Source of the DNA: CALJIC01 sp039805565
GTDB lineage: Bacteria > Chloroflexota > Chloroflexia > Chloroflexales > Roseiflexaceae
DNA: 64,000 bases
Reading direction: 5' to 3'
Assembly: GCA_039805565.1 (NCBI GenBank)
Contig: JBDLTZ010000256.1
Coordinates: forward strand, 1 to 64,000
Positions within the stretch are counted from its first letter, which is position 1; every line of letters starts with the position of its first letter. Shown one piece after another: positions 15,993 through 23,909 of this stretch. The notes under the pieces are model-generated. The model saw only the letters and a program-made list of their open reading frames with translations. It searched no databases and was not told where the DNA came from. The translations under genes and the position numbers were made by a program.

Positions 15993-17108
15993 CTAGAATG
16001 TGGTGGTGAGCTCCTGGGCCTGGCCGGTCTCGGCGGCGCGGTAGCCCGCCTCGATGATCTCGATCACGTGGCGGGCGTGCTCGGCAGTGACGATCGTGGG
16101 CTTGTCCTCGCGCACCCAGTCCACGAGCTGCATCAGGTCCTCGAAGACGTGCTGCTCCATGATGTCGCGGTGGGCGCCGACGACGTGCGGGAGCAGGATC
16201 TGGTCGCCCTGCGGGTGGGCGGCAGCCTCCTCGCGCCCGGCGTAGTCCAGCGGCTGGCCGTTGAACTCGCGGCCGACGATCTGGCCGGCGGTGCCGAAGT
16301 AGCTGCCGGCGAAGCTGCGGGTGACGGCGCCCGCGGCCGTGCCGTAGGCCAGCGCGAACATGCTCTGGCCGAAGTCGATCAGGATGAGGGTGTTGTCGTC
16401 GGCGTCGGTGGTGAAGGTCTCGCCGCGGAAGACGCGCTCCTTGATGCGGGTGCCGGACATGGCGGTGACGCGCTTCGCGGGGCCGAGGATGCCGGTGAGG
16501 CCGTGGAGCGCGTAGACGGTCATGTCGTAGAGCGGGCCGCCGCCTGGCTTGCGCCAGTACCATGCGGGGTTGACGTTGGAGAGCGCGTCACTACCGGAGC
16601 GGAACTCCTCGTCCTCGTGGTAGGTGCCGAACGATGCGCCGCAGGCGGCCCAGACGAGCGTGCCGAGCGAGCCGGCGTCCAGCAGCTCCTTGATGCGCCG
16701 GTTGTGCGGCCGGAGCATCTCGCCGGGGGATGCGACGATCTTGAGCCCCCTGGCGCGCGCCATATCGATCAGCTCGGTGGCCTCGGCAGCGGTGGTGGTC
16801 ATGGACTTGTTGAAGTGGATGTGCTTGCCGGCAGCGAGTGCCAGCTTGCCCTGCTCGTAGTGCAGGCCGATCGGCGAGCAGATCGTCACGGCGTCCACGT
16901 CGCCGTGCTCGAGCAGCTCCTCGAAGGTGAGGAAGTGGCGCTCGACGCCGTACTTCTGGGCGGCGGCCTCGGCGCGGCCCGGGGCAGGGTCGCAGACGGC
17001 GGCGAGTCGGACGCGGTCCTGCACGTCGGGCTGGCTGAGGTGGGGCAGGATGCCGCGCTGCGCAATCGCCCCGGCGCCGACGACTCCCATTCGGACGATG
17101 TCTGGCAT
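15993..17108 (-). CDS. Gfo/Idh/MocA family oxidoreductase
   Basis: A 371-aa NAD(P)-dependent sugar/polyol oxidoreductase. The N-terminal Rossmann loop is MGVVGAGAIAQRG, followed by VCDPAPGRAEAAAQKYGV and AVTICSPIGLHYEQGKLALAAGKHIHFNKSM, where Asn replaces the usual Glu before the conserved Lys (EKP motif reads NKS). A long C-terminal beta-sheet domain follows. Substrate unknown; it is the last gene of a unit after the LacI-type sensor and GH1, so a role in glucoside catabolism is inferred. Confidence 0.85.
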   Translation of the reverse strand: MPDIVRMGVVGAGAIAQRGILPHLSQPDVQDRVRLAAVCDPAPGRAEAAAQKYGVERHFLTFEELLEHGDVDAVTICSPIGLHYEQGKLALAAGKHIHFNKSMTTTAAEATELIDMARARGLKIVASPGEMLRPHNRRIKELLDAGSLGTLVWAACGASFGTYHEDEEFRSGSDALSNVNPAWYWRKPGGGPLYDMTVYALHGLTGILGPAKRVTAMSGTRIKERVFRGETFTTDADDNTLILIDFGQSMFALAYGTAAGAVTRSFAGSYFGTAGQIVGREFNGQPLDYAGREEAAAHPQGDQILLPHVVGAHRDIMEQHVFEDLMQLVDWVREDKPTIVTAEHARHVIEIIEAGYRAAETGQAQELTTTF

Positions 17109-17193
17109 GTGGAAGCTCCTTATGAGGCTCTGTGCTGTGTGACTGGGCCGCTCCGCTGCGGGCGGCTGTGCGGCCCCGGATTCGGCGACGCCG

Positions 17194-18027
17194 TCACTCG
17201 CCGTGCGCGCCGCAGGAGGTGCGCACGATGAGGCGGTTGGACAGGACGGCGTGGTAGACGCGGCGGCTGACGCCGGAGAGCCGGTCGACCAGGTAGAGTG
17301 TGGCGCGGCGGGCCATCTCGCCGATCGGCTGCGCGACCGTGGTGAGCGGCGGGTTGGACTCCGCGGCGAACTCCTCGTCGTCGAAGCCGACGAGGGCGAT
17401 GTCCTCGGGCACACAATGCCCAAGGGTGCGCAGCTCCCGGACCAGCGCGATCGCGTCACCGTCGCTGGGGGCGAGCAGCGCGTCGGGGCTATGGGCGGCG
17501 AGCAGCTCCGCGACCAGCGCGGGGGTGATAGGGTGCGGCAGTACCGCGACGAGGCGCGGCAGCTCGAGGGCCGCGGCCGCGGTCTCGTAGCCGCGGGTGC
17601 GCTCCCAGTAGTCGCCCGTGAGCACATCGGGTCGCAGCAGCATGATGCGGCGCCGCCCGTGGTCCGCCAGGTGGTCCACGATCTGGCGGGTGGCGCCGAA
17701 GTTGTCCGATGCCACGTAGCTGAGCTCTACGTCGAGCCGTGGCGGGCTGATGATGATGCCCGGCATAGTGCCGAAGATCACGTCGAGCGCGTCGAGAAGG
17801 GTGGTGCTGGGGGCGACCACCAGCAGCGCGTCGATTGACTGCGCGGTGAGGAGCGCGCCGGCCGCGAGCGGGTTGACGGCTTGCTCGTGGCTGAGCGGGA
17901 TGATCTTCACCTGGCAGCCGCGCTCCACCGCGGTCCTGCTGGCCGAGGAGAGGATCTCGCGGAAGTAGCGGCCCGCGAAGAAGGCCGGCTTCTGGCCGAT
18001 GCTGACGATACCGATGGTTGAGGGCAT
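17194..18027 (-). CDS. LacI/GalR-type effector-binding domain protein lacking a DNA-binding domain
   Basis: A 277-aa protein that begins directly at the periplasmic-binding-like domain (STIGIVSIGQKPAFFAGRYFREI) and continues with the typical VASDNFGATRQIVDHLADHGRRRIMLL, PDALLAPSDGDAIALVRELRTLG, EDIALVGFDDEEFAAESNPPLTTVAQPIGEMARRA of LacI regulators. The usual 60-residue helix-turn-helix and hinge are absent: the GH1 gene ends only 10 bp upstream. It may be a cytoplasmic sugar sensor, a partner of a separate regulator or a decayed regulator. It is co-directional with GH1 and Gfo/Idh genes. Confidence 0.8.
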   Translation of the reverse strand: MPSTIGIVSIGQKPAFFAGRYFREILSSASRTAVERGCQVKIIPLSHEQAVNPLAAGALLTAQSIDALLVVAPSTTLLDALDVIFGTMPGIIISPPRLDVELSYVASDNFGATRQIVDHLADHGRRRIMLLRPDVLTGDYWERTRGYETAAAALELPRLVAVLPHPITPALVAELLAAHSPDALLAPSDGDAIALVRELRTLGHCVPEDIALVGFDDEEFAAESNPPLTTVAQPIGEMARRATLYLVDRLSGVSRRVYHAVLSNRLIVRTSCGAHGE

Positions 18028-18037
18028 AGCGTCCCTG

Positions 18038-19375
18038 CTAGACTGCGTTGGCTGTGATCACATCGCGGACGTAGTGGGCGCTGTCTTTGGGGATGCGCTG
18101 CTGCGTCTCGTAGTCGACATAGACGATGCCGAAGCGTCGGCTGTAGCCCCAGGCCCACTCGAAGTTATCCATGAGCGACCAGACGAAGAAGCCCTTGACG
18201 GGCGCACCTTCCTGGATGGCGGTATGGACGGCGGCGAAGTGGCGCTCGAGGAAGTGGACGCGCGCCTCGTCGTGGACGGCCCCGTCGGGCGCGACCTCGT
18301 CCGGGTAGGCGGCGCCGTTCTCGGTCACGTAGAGTTTCGCCGGTGCGTAGTCGCGGTGCAGGCGCACCAGCAGTTCGCGCAGGGCGTCAGGGTAGACCTC
18401 CCAGTCCATGTGGGTGTACTCGCCCTCGGGCCGCAGGGCGGAGTAGCCGAGCCCACCTGCCTCGGGGTCATGCTTGATCACAGCGCGATTATAGTAGTTC
18501 ACGCCCAGGAAGTCGAGCGGGGCGGCGATAACAGTCATGTCACCGTCCTGCACCGGCGCGCGCTGGCCCATGCGCTCGTAGATCTCGACCATGTTCTGCG
18601 GGTAGCTGCCCTTGAAGACCGGGTCAGCGAACCAGCGGTTGAAGAAGCCGTCGTGCCGCTGGGCGGCGGCGACGTCCTCTGGGCTGTCGCTGGCGGGGTG
18701 TGCGGGGGAGAAGTTGAGCGTGATGCCGACCTCGGCCTTTGGCGCGGCCGCGCGGATGAGCGGCACGGCCAGGCCGTGGGAGAGCAGGAGGTGATGGGCG
18801 GCCTCGAGCGCCGGGCCGTCCTTCATGCCGGGGGCGTGCTCGCCGATCCAATGGCTGAGGATAGAGGCGCACCACGGCTCGTTGTGGGTGATCCAGCCAG
18901 TCACACGGTCGCCGAGCACGCGGGCGACGGTATCGGCATACTCAGCGAAGGCGTAGGCGGTGTCGCGGTTGGCCCAGCCGCCCAGATCCTGCAGGGCCTG
19001 GGGCAGGTCCCAGTGGTAGAGCGTGGCATAGGGCTGGATGCCGGCCTCGAGCAGGCCGTCCACCAGGCGGTCGTAGAAGTCGAGCCCCTTCTCGTTGAGG
19101 GTGCCGCGGCCGGTGGGGAAGATGCGCGGCCAGGCCACCGAGAAGCGGTAGGCATGGAGGCCGAGGCTCTTCATGAGGGCGATGTCCTCGGGCCAGCGGT
19201 GGTAGTGCTCACAGGCGGGGTCGCCGGTGTCGCCGCCGTGGACGCGGCCGGGGGTGGCGCAGAAGCGGTCCCAGATCGACTCGCCGCGGCCATCCTCTTT
19301 GGTCGCGCCCTCGATCTGGAACGAGGCGGTGGCGGAGCCCCAGATGAAGTCGCCGGGGAAAGTGAGAGATGGCAT
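18038..19375 (-). CDS. bglA: GH1 beta-glucosidase
   Basis: A 445-aa retaining beta-glycosidase, normal for the family. It opens FPGDFIWGSATASFQIEGA, has the acid/base Glu166 in THNEPW and the nucleophile Glu at about 351 in VTENG, and ends with the conserved FVWSLMDNFEWAWGYSRRFGIVYVD aglycone/substrate region. Cytoplasmic, without signal peptide. It would hydrolyse imported beta-glucosides or beta-galactosides. The frame stays open far upstream because of GC bias; ATG at 19375 with AGGAGAAAGCA upstream is the true start. Confidence 0.95.
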   Translation of the reverse strand: MPSLTFPGDFIWGSATASFQIEGATKEDGRGESIWDRFCATPGRVHGGDTGDPACEHYHRWPEDIALMKSLGLHAYRFSVAWPRIFPTGRGTLNEKGLDFYDRLVDGLLEAGIQPYATLYHWDLPQALQDLGGWANRDTAYAFAEYADTVARVLGDRVTGWITHNEPWCASILSHWIGEHAPGMKDGPALEAAHHLLLSHGLAVPLIRAAAPKAEVGITLNFSPAHPASDSPEDVAAAQRHDGFFNRWFADPVFKGSYPQNMVEIYERMGQRAPVQDGDMTVIAAPLDFLGVNYYNRAVIKHDPEAGGLGYSALRPEGEYTHMDWEVYPDALRELLVRLHRDYAPAKLYVTENGAAYPDEVAPDGAVHDEARVHFLERHFAAVHTAIQEGAPVKGFFVWSLMDNFEWAWGYSRRFGIVYVDYETQQRIPKDSAHYVRDVITANAV

Positions 19376-19440
19376 TGCTTTCTCCTTTATGACGGCCTGT
19401 TGCAGGGGCGGCGGGAGGGGCAGAGCCCTCGATGCCTCCC

Positions 19441-20688
19441 CTACAAGAGCCGGTAGTGCTCGTCGATCGCGCGCTGGTAGGTGTCGACCGCGCTGGAGAG
19501 CACTTCCTCCTGAGTGACCTGGCGGCCGAGGGCTGAGGACTCGAGGATGGCGAAGGCGCAGGCGAGGTCGCGCAGGCCCTCCTCGCCGCTGGTCTCCGGG
19601 TCGGCACCGTCCTCGATGGCCCGCAGCCAGTCCAGGTTCTGGATCGCGTAGGGGTCGGTGAGGCCGAGCGGGAAGAGCTGCTCGCGCTCGGTGTCCGACA
19701 CGCGCTCCTCGAAGGTCTGGATGAGCGGCAGGCGCTCGCCGCCGCTGATGAGCGTTTCGCCGCGGATACTGCCGGCAGTGCCCAGGACAGCCGGGGCGCC
19801 GGCGATCTCGAGCGGCTGCTGGTCGAGCGCCCAGCTCCACCAGAGCTGCCCGATGGCGCCGCGCTCGAAGGCCAGCGTCGCCAGGTAGGTGTCGTCCACC
19901 TCGGACGCGACCTCCTCGACCACCCGGCCGGCGTCGTCGCGGCGGTAGCGGGTGGGGGCGAGGGTGCGGGCCGTGGCGCTGACGGCGTCCACCTCGCCCA
20001 CGACGTAGCGCTGCCAGTGCATCTGGTGGACGCCGATGTCGATGCTGCCGCCGCCGCCGCCGAGGAGCTTCTTGTGGCGCCAGGGGGTCTCGGCCACGAC
20101 GCGGTCGGGACTCCAGAGGCCGCCGAGCGAGCCCATGACCGAGACCTGGGGTTCGCCGATCAGGCCCTGGCGCACGGCCCAGGCCATGGCGCGCACGAGC
20201 TTGATCTGGCGCACGTTCTCGAAGACGCCGAGGGTCAGGCCGCGCGCCTTCGCCATGTCTACCAGGAGCCGGCCGGCGCGCACCGAGACGGCGAGCGGCT
20301 TCTGGGTGAGCAGGTGCAGCCCGGCGCCCAGGGCTTCCGCGCCGACCTGGTGGTGCAGCGCGAGGGTGGTGAGGTCGTTGACGGCGTCGACGGCGCCGGA
20401 CGCGATCATCGCGCGGTAGTCGGTGAAGACCTCGGGCAGCAGGTCGTCCTGGATATCGGAGACGTAGGTGTGCGGCGCGGCGAGCGGGTCGCCGGTTGCA
20501 GGGTCGAGCACGGGCGGGCGGGGGGGCGGGCCCTCGCCTCGGCGGCGGAACATCAGCGCGTCCTCCTCGCGGCGGGCGCAGAGGGCGGTGATGCGGAAGG
20601 TGTCGATGCCGAGCTCGCGCAGACGCATGTAGCCCTGCAGGTGGGCGTTGAGGATGCGGCCGCAGCCGACGATGCCGATGCGGAGCAT
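19441..20688 (-). CDS. Gfo/Idh/MocA family oxidoreductase
   Basis: A 415-aa protein with N-terminal MLRIGIVGCGRILNAHLQGYMRL (GxGxxx-type Rossmann loop), the TQKPLAVSVRAGRLLVDMAKARGL block containing the conserved KP, and GGGGSIDIGVHQMHWQRYVVGEV with the catalytic-site His. It is upstream of GH1 in the same orientation (65 bp gap). Likely an NAD(P)-dependent sugar or inositol oxidoreductase. AAGGATCACC precedes the ATG. Confidence 0.85.
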   Translation of the reverse strand: MLRIGIVGCGRILNAHLQGYMRLRELGIDTFRITALCARREEDALMFRRRGEGPPPRPPVLDPATGDPLAAPHTYVSDIQDDLLPEVFTDYRAMIASGAVDAVNDLTTLALHHQVGAEALGAGLHLLTQKPLAVSVRAGRLLVDMAKARGLTLGVFENVRQIKLVRAMAWAVRQGLIGEPQVSVMGSLGGLWSPDRVVAETPWRHKKLLGGGGGSIDIGVHQMHWQRYVVGEVDAVSATARTLAPTRYRRDDAGRVVEEVASEVDDTYLATLAFERGAIGQLWWSWALDQQPLEIAGAPAVLGTAGSIRGETLISGGERLPLIQTFEERVSDTEREQLFPLGLTDPYAIQNLDWLRAIEDGADPETSGEEGLRDLACAFAILESSALGRQVTQEEVLSSAVDTYQRAIDEHYRLL

Positions 20689-20736
20689 GGTGATCCTTTC
20701 TAGTGCCCTCCCCCCGGCCCCCTCCCACGGGAGGGG

Positions 20737-20896
20737 GAGAAGGGGTTTTCTCAGGGAGGCTGCGCCTCCCTGGACCCACTGCGGCTCCCGCGGGGGGAGA
20801 AGGGGTTTTCTCAGGGAGGCTGCGCCTCACTGGACCCACTGCGGCTCCCGCGGGGGAGAAGGGGGTTTCTCAGGGAGGCTGCGCCTCCCTGGACCC
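20737..20896. repeat. 60-bp tandem repeat, nearly three copies
   Basis: The unit GAGAAGGGGTTTTCTC + AGGGAGGCTGCGCCTCCCT + GGACCCACTGCGGCTCCCGC recurs at about 20738, 20798 and 20857, with single-base changes and a shorter last copy. Each copy contains a hairpin CAGGGAGGC-TGC-GCCTCCCTG. It separates two minus-strand genes and has no coding sense. Confidence 0.9.
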
Positions 20897-20906
20897 TCCC
20901 GTACCC

Positions 20907-22763
20907 CTACAGGCTATAGAGTGCTCTAGTTGTCTCGAGGCGGGCCAGGCTGTCGGGCAGGCCGCCGGGGCGGCTGCGGGCGAGCCAGAGCTGCTCGTGC
21001 TCGCGCATGATCTCGCGCATGTCCTCGTCGAGCAGGCGGCGGTGTGCAGCGGCGCCTGGGCCTAGCGGCTCCTGTATGAGCTGGCCGCGCCGGCAGGCGT
21101 GACGCAGGACGCGTGCCGCCCACTCGAACTCCCGTGCGACGAGGGGCGCGTCTTTGCGGGTCATCCTGGCGCTCGCCAGGGGCGCTACGGCCGCGTCAAT
21201 CGCGGCGAGCGCTGCGTCGAGGGTGAGGCCGGGCGGCAGGCTCAGCTCGCCGGGCAGACCCTGGAGTCCGTGGAGCACCCAGAAGAGGGCTGACGAGTTG
21301 CCCACCTCGTAGCCGACGTGGCGGTAGACATTGCCGAGGTCGTAGGCCACGCGGCCCATGGTCCCTGTGTGGTCACCGAAGGCGTGGCGGCTGACCACGC
21401 CGGCGACGTCCATGCCGCGGTTCGCGTCGAGCGCCCATGCGAGGGCAGCCCCGGCGGCGAAGCCGAGGAAGCTCACCGGGAGCGGCTGCCAGTGGCCGTT
21501 GTCGCCCCAGTCGGTGATCAGGTAGCCGACGGCGCCGTGGCGGAGGCCGTTCTCGGCCGCGCTGAGCAGGTTGCCGAGCGCGTTGTCGGTGCGCCCGGCC
21601 ACGGTGTTCCACGAGGAAGTGCCGGGGCAGACGTAGAAGGGCAGGCCGGCGGCGGCGAAGCGCGGGCAGTTGCGGGCGAAGGGGTGGTCGGCCTCGTAGC
21701 CCCACTCGAGCGCGACGGCGTCCTTCGGCAGCTCGGGGATCAGGTCCGGGTGGTGGTTGATGATGTCGCCCCAGAACTGCATGGTGCGGCCGCGGGCGGT
21801 GACGGCGCGGTAGATCTTGTGGAGGAAGTCAAGGTAGACCCGGCCCTCGCCGCGCGCGCGGCAGACGTCGGCGCTGCGCCCCTGGCCGAGGTCTATCGTC
21901 TCGTCGCAGCCGACGTTGACCTGTCGGCTGGTGAAGTGCGGCAGCAGCTCGTCGAACAGGCTCGTGACGAGCGTCAGACTGCCGGGGTCCTCGGGGGCCA
22001 GGCTGAACGGCCCTTTCATCGTGATATGCCAGGGGGTCTCGAACTCGTCGTGGGTCTCGGCGAGGGCCGCGTAGCGCGGGTGGACGAGCCAGCGCGCCAT
22101 GTGGCCGAAGGAGTTCTGGTTCGGCACAAGCTCGACGAACCGCTCGCGGCAGTAGGCGTCGAGCTCCATGATCTCCTGGCCGGTGATGGGCGACGCTTTG
22201 GCCCAGACGTCGGGGTGGTTGCGGTAGGCGAAGGTGTGCTCGGTGTAGAGCTGGAGCTGGTTCACCTTCCAGCCGGCGAGCATATCCACCAGCTCGTAGA
22301 GGGTCTCCATCGTGGGCACACGGTCGCGGCTGACGTCGAGCATCACGCCGCGGTCCGCGAAGTCGGGCGCGTCGGCGATCTGGAGGGCGGGCAGCCGGCG
22401 ACCGGCCTGCTCGAGGATCTGGGCGAGGGTGCAGACGCCGTAGAACAGCCCGGCGGGCGCGCTGGCCTCGACCGTAATCTGGTCATTGCTGATGTCGAGC
22501 TCGTAGCCCTGGGGGTGCCCGCCGCGCGCTGGGTCGAGCCGCAGGATGGCGCCGACCTCGCCGGGCGGCCCCTCGGGCGTGGCGGTGATCTCCCACTCCA
22601 GGGCGGCGTGGTCGCGTAGGGCGCGCTGGAGGCGGCGCGCCGTGGGGAGCAGAGCGGCCGGCTCAGCTGCCTGGAGGAGGATGCGCCGGGCGCCAGAGAG
22701 CGCAATCTCCCCAGGGAGGGGGGTGATGTGCTTTGGCGTGGGGAGCAGCGAGAGTATCGTCAT
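20907..22763 (-). CDS. GH20 beta-N-acetylhexosaminidase
   Basis: A 618-aa protein. The N-terminal 130 residues form the GH20b alpha/beta domain (TPKHITPLPG to GLFYGVCTLAQILE). The TIM barrel follows (FADRGVMLDVSRDRVPTMETLYELVDMLAGWKVNQLQLYTEHTF). The catalytic Asp-Glu pair sits at about residue 285 in NVGCDETIDLG, the arrangement used for substrate-assisted hydrolysis of GlcNAc/GalNAc. No signal peptide, so it probably acts on imported oligosaccharides. GGAGGACCCACT precedes the ATG. Confidence 0.9.
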   Translation of the reverse strand: MTILSLLPTPKHITPLPGEIALSGARRILLQAAEPAALLPTARRLQRALRDHAALEWEITATPEGPPGEVGAILRLDPARGGHPQGYELDISNDQITVEASAPAGLFYGVCTLAQILEQAGRRLPALQIADAPDFADRGVMLDVSRDRVPTMETLYELVDMLAGWKVNQLQLYTEHTFAYRNHPDVWAKASPITGQEIMELDAYCRERFVELVPNQNSFGHMARWLVHPRYAALAETHDEFETPWHITMKGPFSLAPEDPGSLTLVTSLFDELLPHFTSRQVNVGCDETIDLGQGRSADVCRARGEGRVYLDFLHKIYRAVTARGRTMQFWGDIINHHPDLIPELPKDAVALEWGYEADHPFARNCPRFAAAGLPFYVCPGTSSWNTVAGRTDNALGNLLSAAENGLRHGAVGYLITDWGDNGHWQPLPVSFLGFAAGAALAWALDANRGMDVAGVVSRHAFGDHTGTMGRVAYDLGNVYRHVGYEVGNSSALFWVLHGLQGLPGELSLPPGLTLDAALAAIDAAVAPLASARMTRKDAPLVAREFEWAARVLRHACRRGQLIQEPLGPGAAAHRRLLDEDMREIMREHEQLWLARSRPGGLPDSLARLETTRALYSL

Positions 22764-22778
22764 AGTGGGTCCTCCGCG

Positions 22779-23798
22779 TTAGGAGAGCTTCACCGTGAGG
22801 CCGGTGCGGGCGGCCTCGTAGAACGCGAGGCAGGCGGCCAGGTTGGCGCGGCCGTCCGCGGCGGCGGCCACAGGCTGCACCTCACCGCGGATGCAGGCTG
22901 CCAGGTGATCGATCGCCGCGCGCTCGCCCTGAGCCGGGTCGAGGCCGAGCCACCCCCCGTAGCCGAACGCGCCGCGCGCCGCGATCTTGCCCCACGGACC
23001 CTTGTCGTCGCAGATCGCCCCGGCGCTGCCGATGATCTCGTTGCGCTGGAAGCCGAAGCCGCGGTCGGCGGTCCAGGTATCCTCGATCAGAGCCACCGCG
23101 CCGTTGGTGAAGGTGAACACAGCCGCACCGTAGTCCTCGAAGGGGAGCTCCGGGTAGCGCATCTTGCCAGCGACGCCCGAGACCGTGGCGGGCTCGGCGC
23201 CGAACAGCCAGCGGGCAGTGTCGATGGCGTAGATCGCGTGGTCGAGCCAGGCGCCGCCGGGCACGCGCTCGGGATCAAGCCACCAGCCGGAGTCCTGCGC
23301 GCCGGGCCAGGACATGGGCAGGCTGGCGTTGAGGGTGTGGCTGTAGCGCAGCGGCCGCCCGATGCGCCCCTCGTCGAGCCAGGCCTTGTGCCGGCGCACG
23401 TCGGGCGCGAGGCGCAGGAGGGTGTCGAGCGGGAGAAAGTGGACTCCCGCGGCGTGCACGGCGGCGACGATCGCGTCGGCCCCGGCCAGGTCGAGCGCCA
23501 TGGGCTTGACGCTGACGATGTGCTTGCCGGCGGCGGCGGCCTCCAGGACGCGGGCCGGGTTGCGGTCGGTGCTGGCCAGGGTGGCGACGATCTGGACGTC
23601 GGGGCTGTGGAGGGCGGCGCGGTAGTCGGTGGTCCAGCGCTCGGCGCCGAAGGTCTGGGCGGTCCAGCGGGCCCACTGCTCGTTCTCGTCGCTCACGGCC
23701 ACGAGGCGGGCATAGGGGCTGTCGGCGAGCTGCCGGGCGATATCGTGGGCGGAGTACCAGTGGTCAAGGCCCAGGAGGGCCACACCTAGCTTTTCCAC
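22779..23798 (-). CDS. Gfo/Idh/MocA family oxidoreductase
   Basis: A 339-aa protein starting at GTG 23798 (EKLGVALLGLDHWYSAHDIARQL). The nucleotide loop GLDHWY departs from GxGxxG, which suggests altered or no cofactor binding. Other family landmarks remain: IVATLASTDRNPARVLEAAAAGKHIVSVKPMALDLAGA with the conserved Lys-Pro, and GGAWLDHAIYAIDTARWLFG with the catalytic Asp-His. It is directly upstream of GH20 (15 bp), so it is probably part of amino-sugar glycan use. Confidence 0.8.
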   Translation of the reverse strand: MEKLGVALLGLDHWYSAHDIARQLADSPYARLVAVSDENEQWARWTAQTFGAERWTTDYRAALHSPDVQIVATLASTDRNPARVLEAAAAGKHIVSVKPMALDLAGADAIVAAVHAAGVHFLPLDTLLRLAPDVRRHKAWLDEGRIGRPLRYSHTLNASLPMSWPGAQDSGWWLDPERVPGGAWLDHAIYAIDTARWLFGAEPATVSGVAGKMRYPELPFEDYGAAVFTFTNGAVALIEDTWTADRGFGFQRNEIIGSAGAICDDKGPWGKIAARGAFGYGGWLGLDPAQGERAAIDHLAACIRGEVQPVAAAADGRANLAACLAFYEAARTGLTVKLS

Positions 23799-23909
23799 GG
23801 TGGTTGCTTCCTCTCTGAGACGGGGCGGGGCGACCTCGCCCCACTCGCCCCATTGTACTGCGATTTGCTGTAGGTTCTGCGGGGGGATGAGGATACTTCG
23901 GGCGGCGTG

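Noticed and set aside
15795..17231. 478-codon plus-strand frame opposite the Gfo/Idh gene
   Set aside because: Its Val/Gly/Asp/His-rich composition is typical of the antisense frame of GC-rich genes; the minus-strand protein is a clear family member. The same holds for similar frames opposite GH20, mutS and crtI.
18038..20839. One open frame of 933 codons apparently fusing GH1 with an N-terminal extension
   Set aside because: The upstream part is antisense/out-of-frame translation of the Gfo/Idh gene and of the 60-bp repeats; GH1 starts cleanly at 19375 with its own ribosome site.
20737..20896. Possible CRISPR-like repeats
   Set aside because: Copies are directly adjacent with no unique spacers and no cas genes nearby; it is a tandem duplication.
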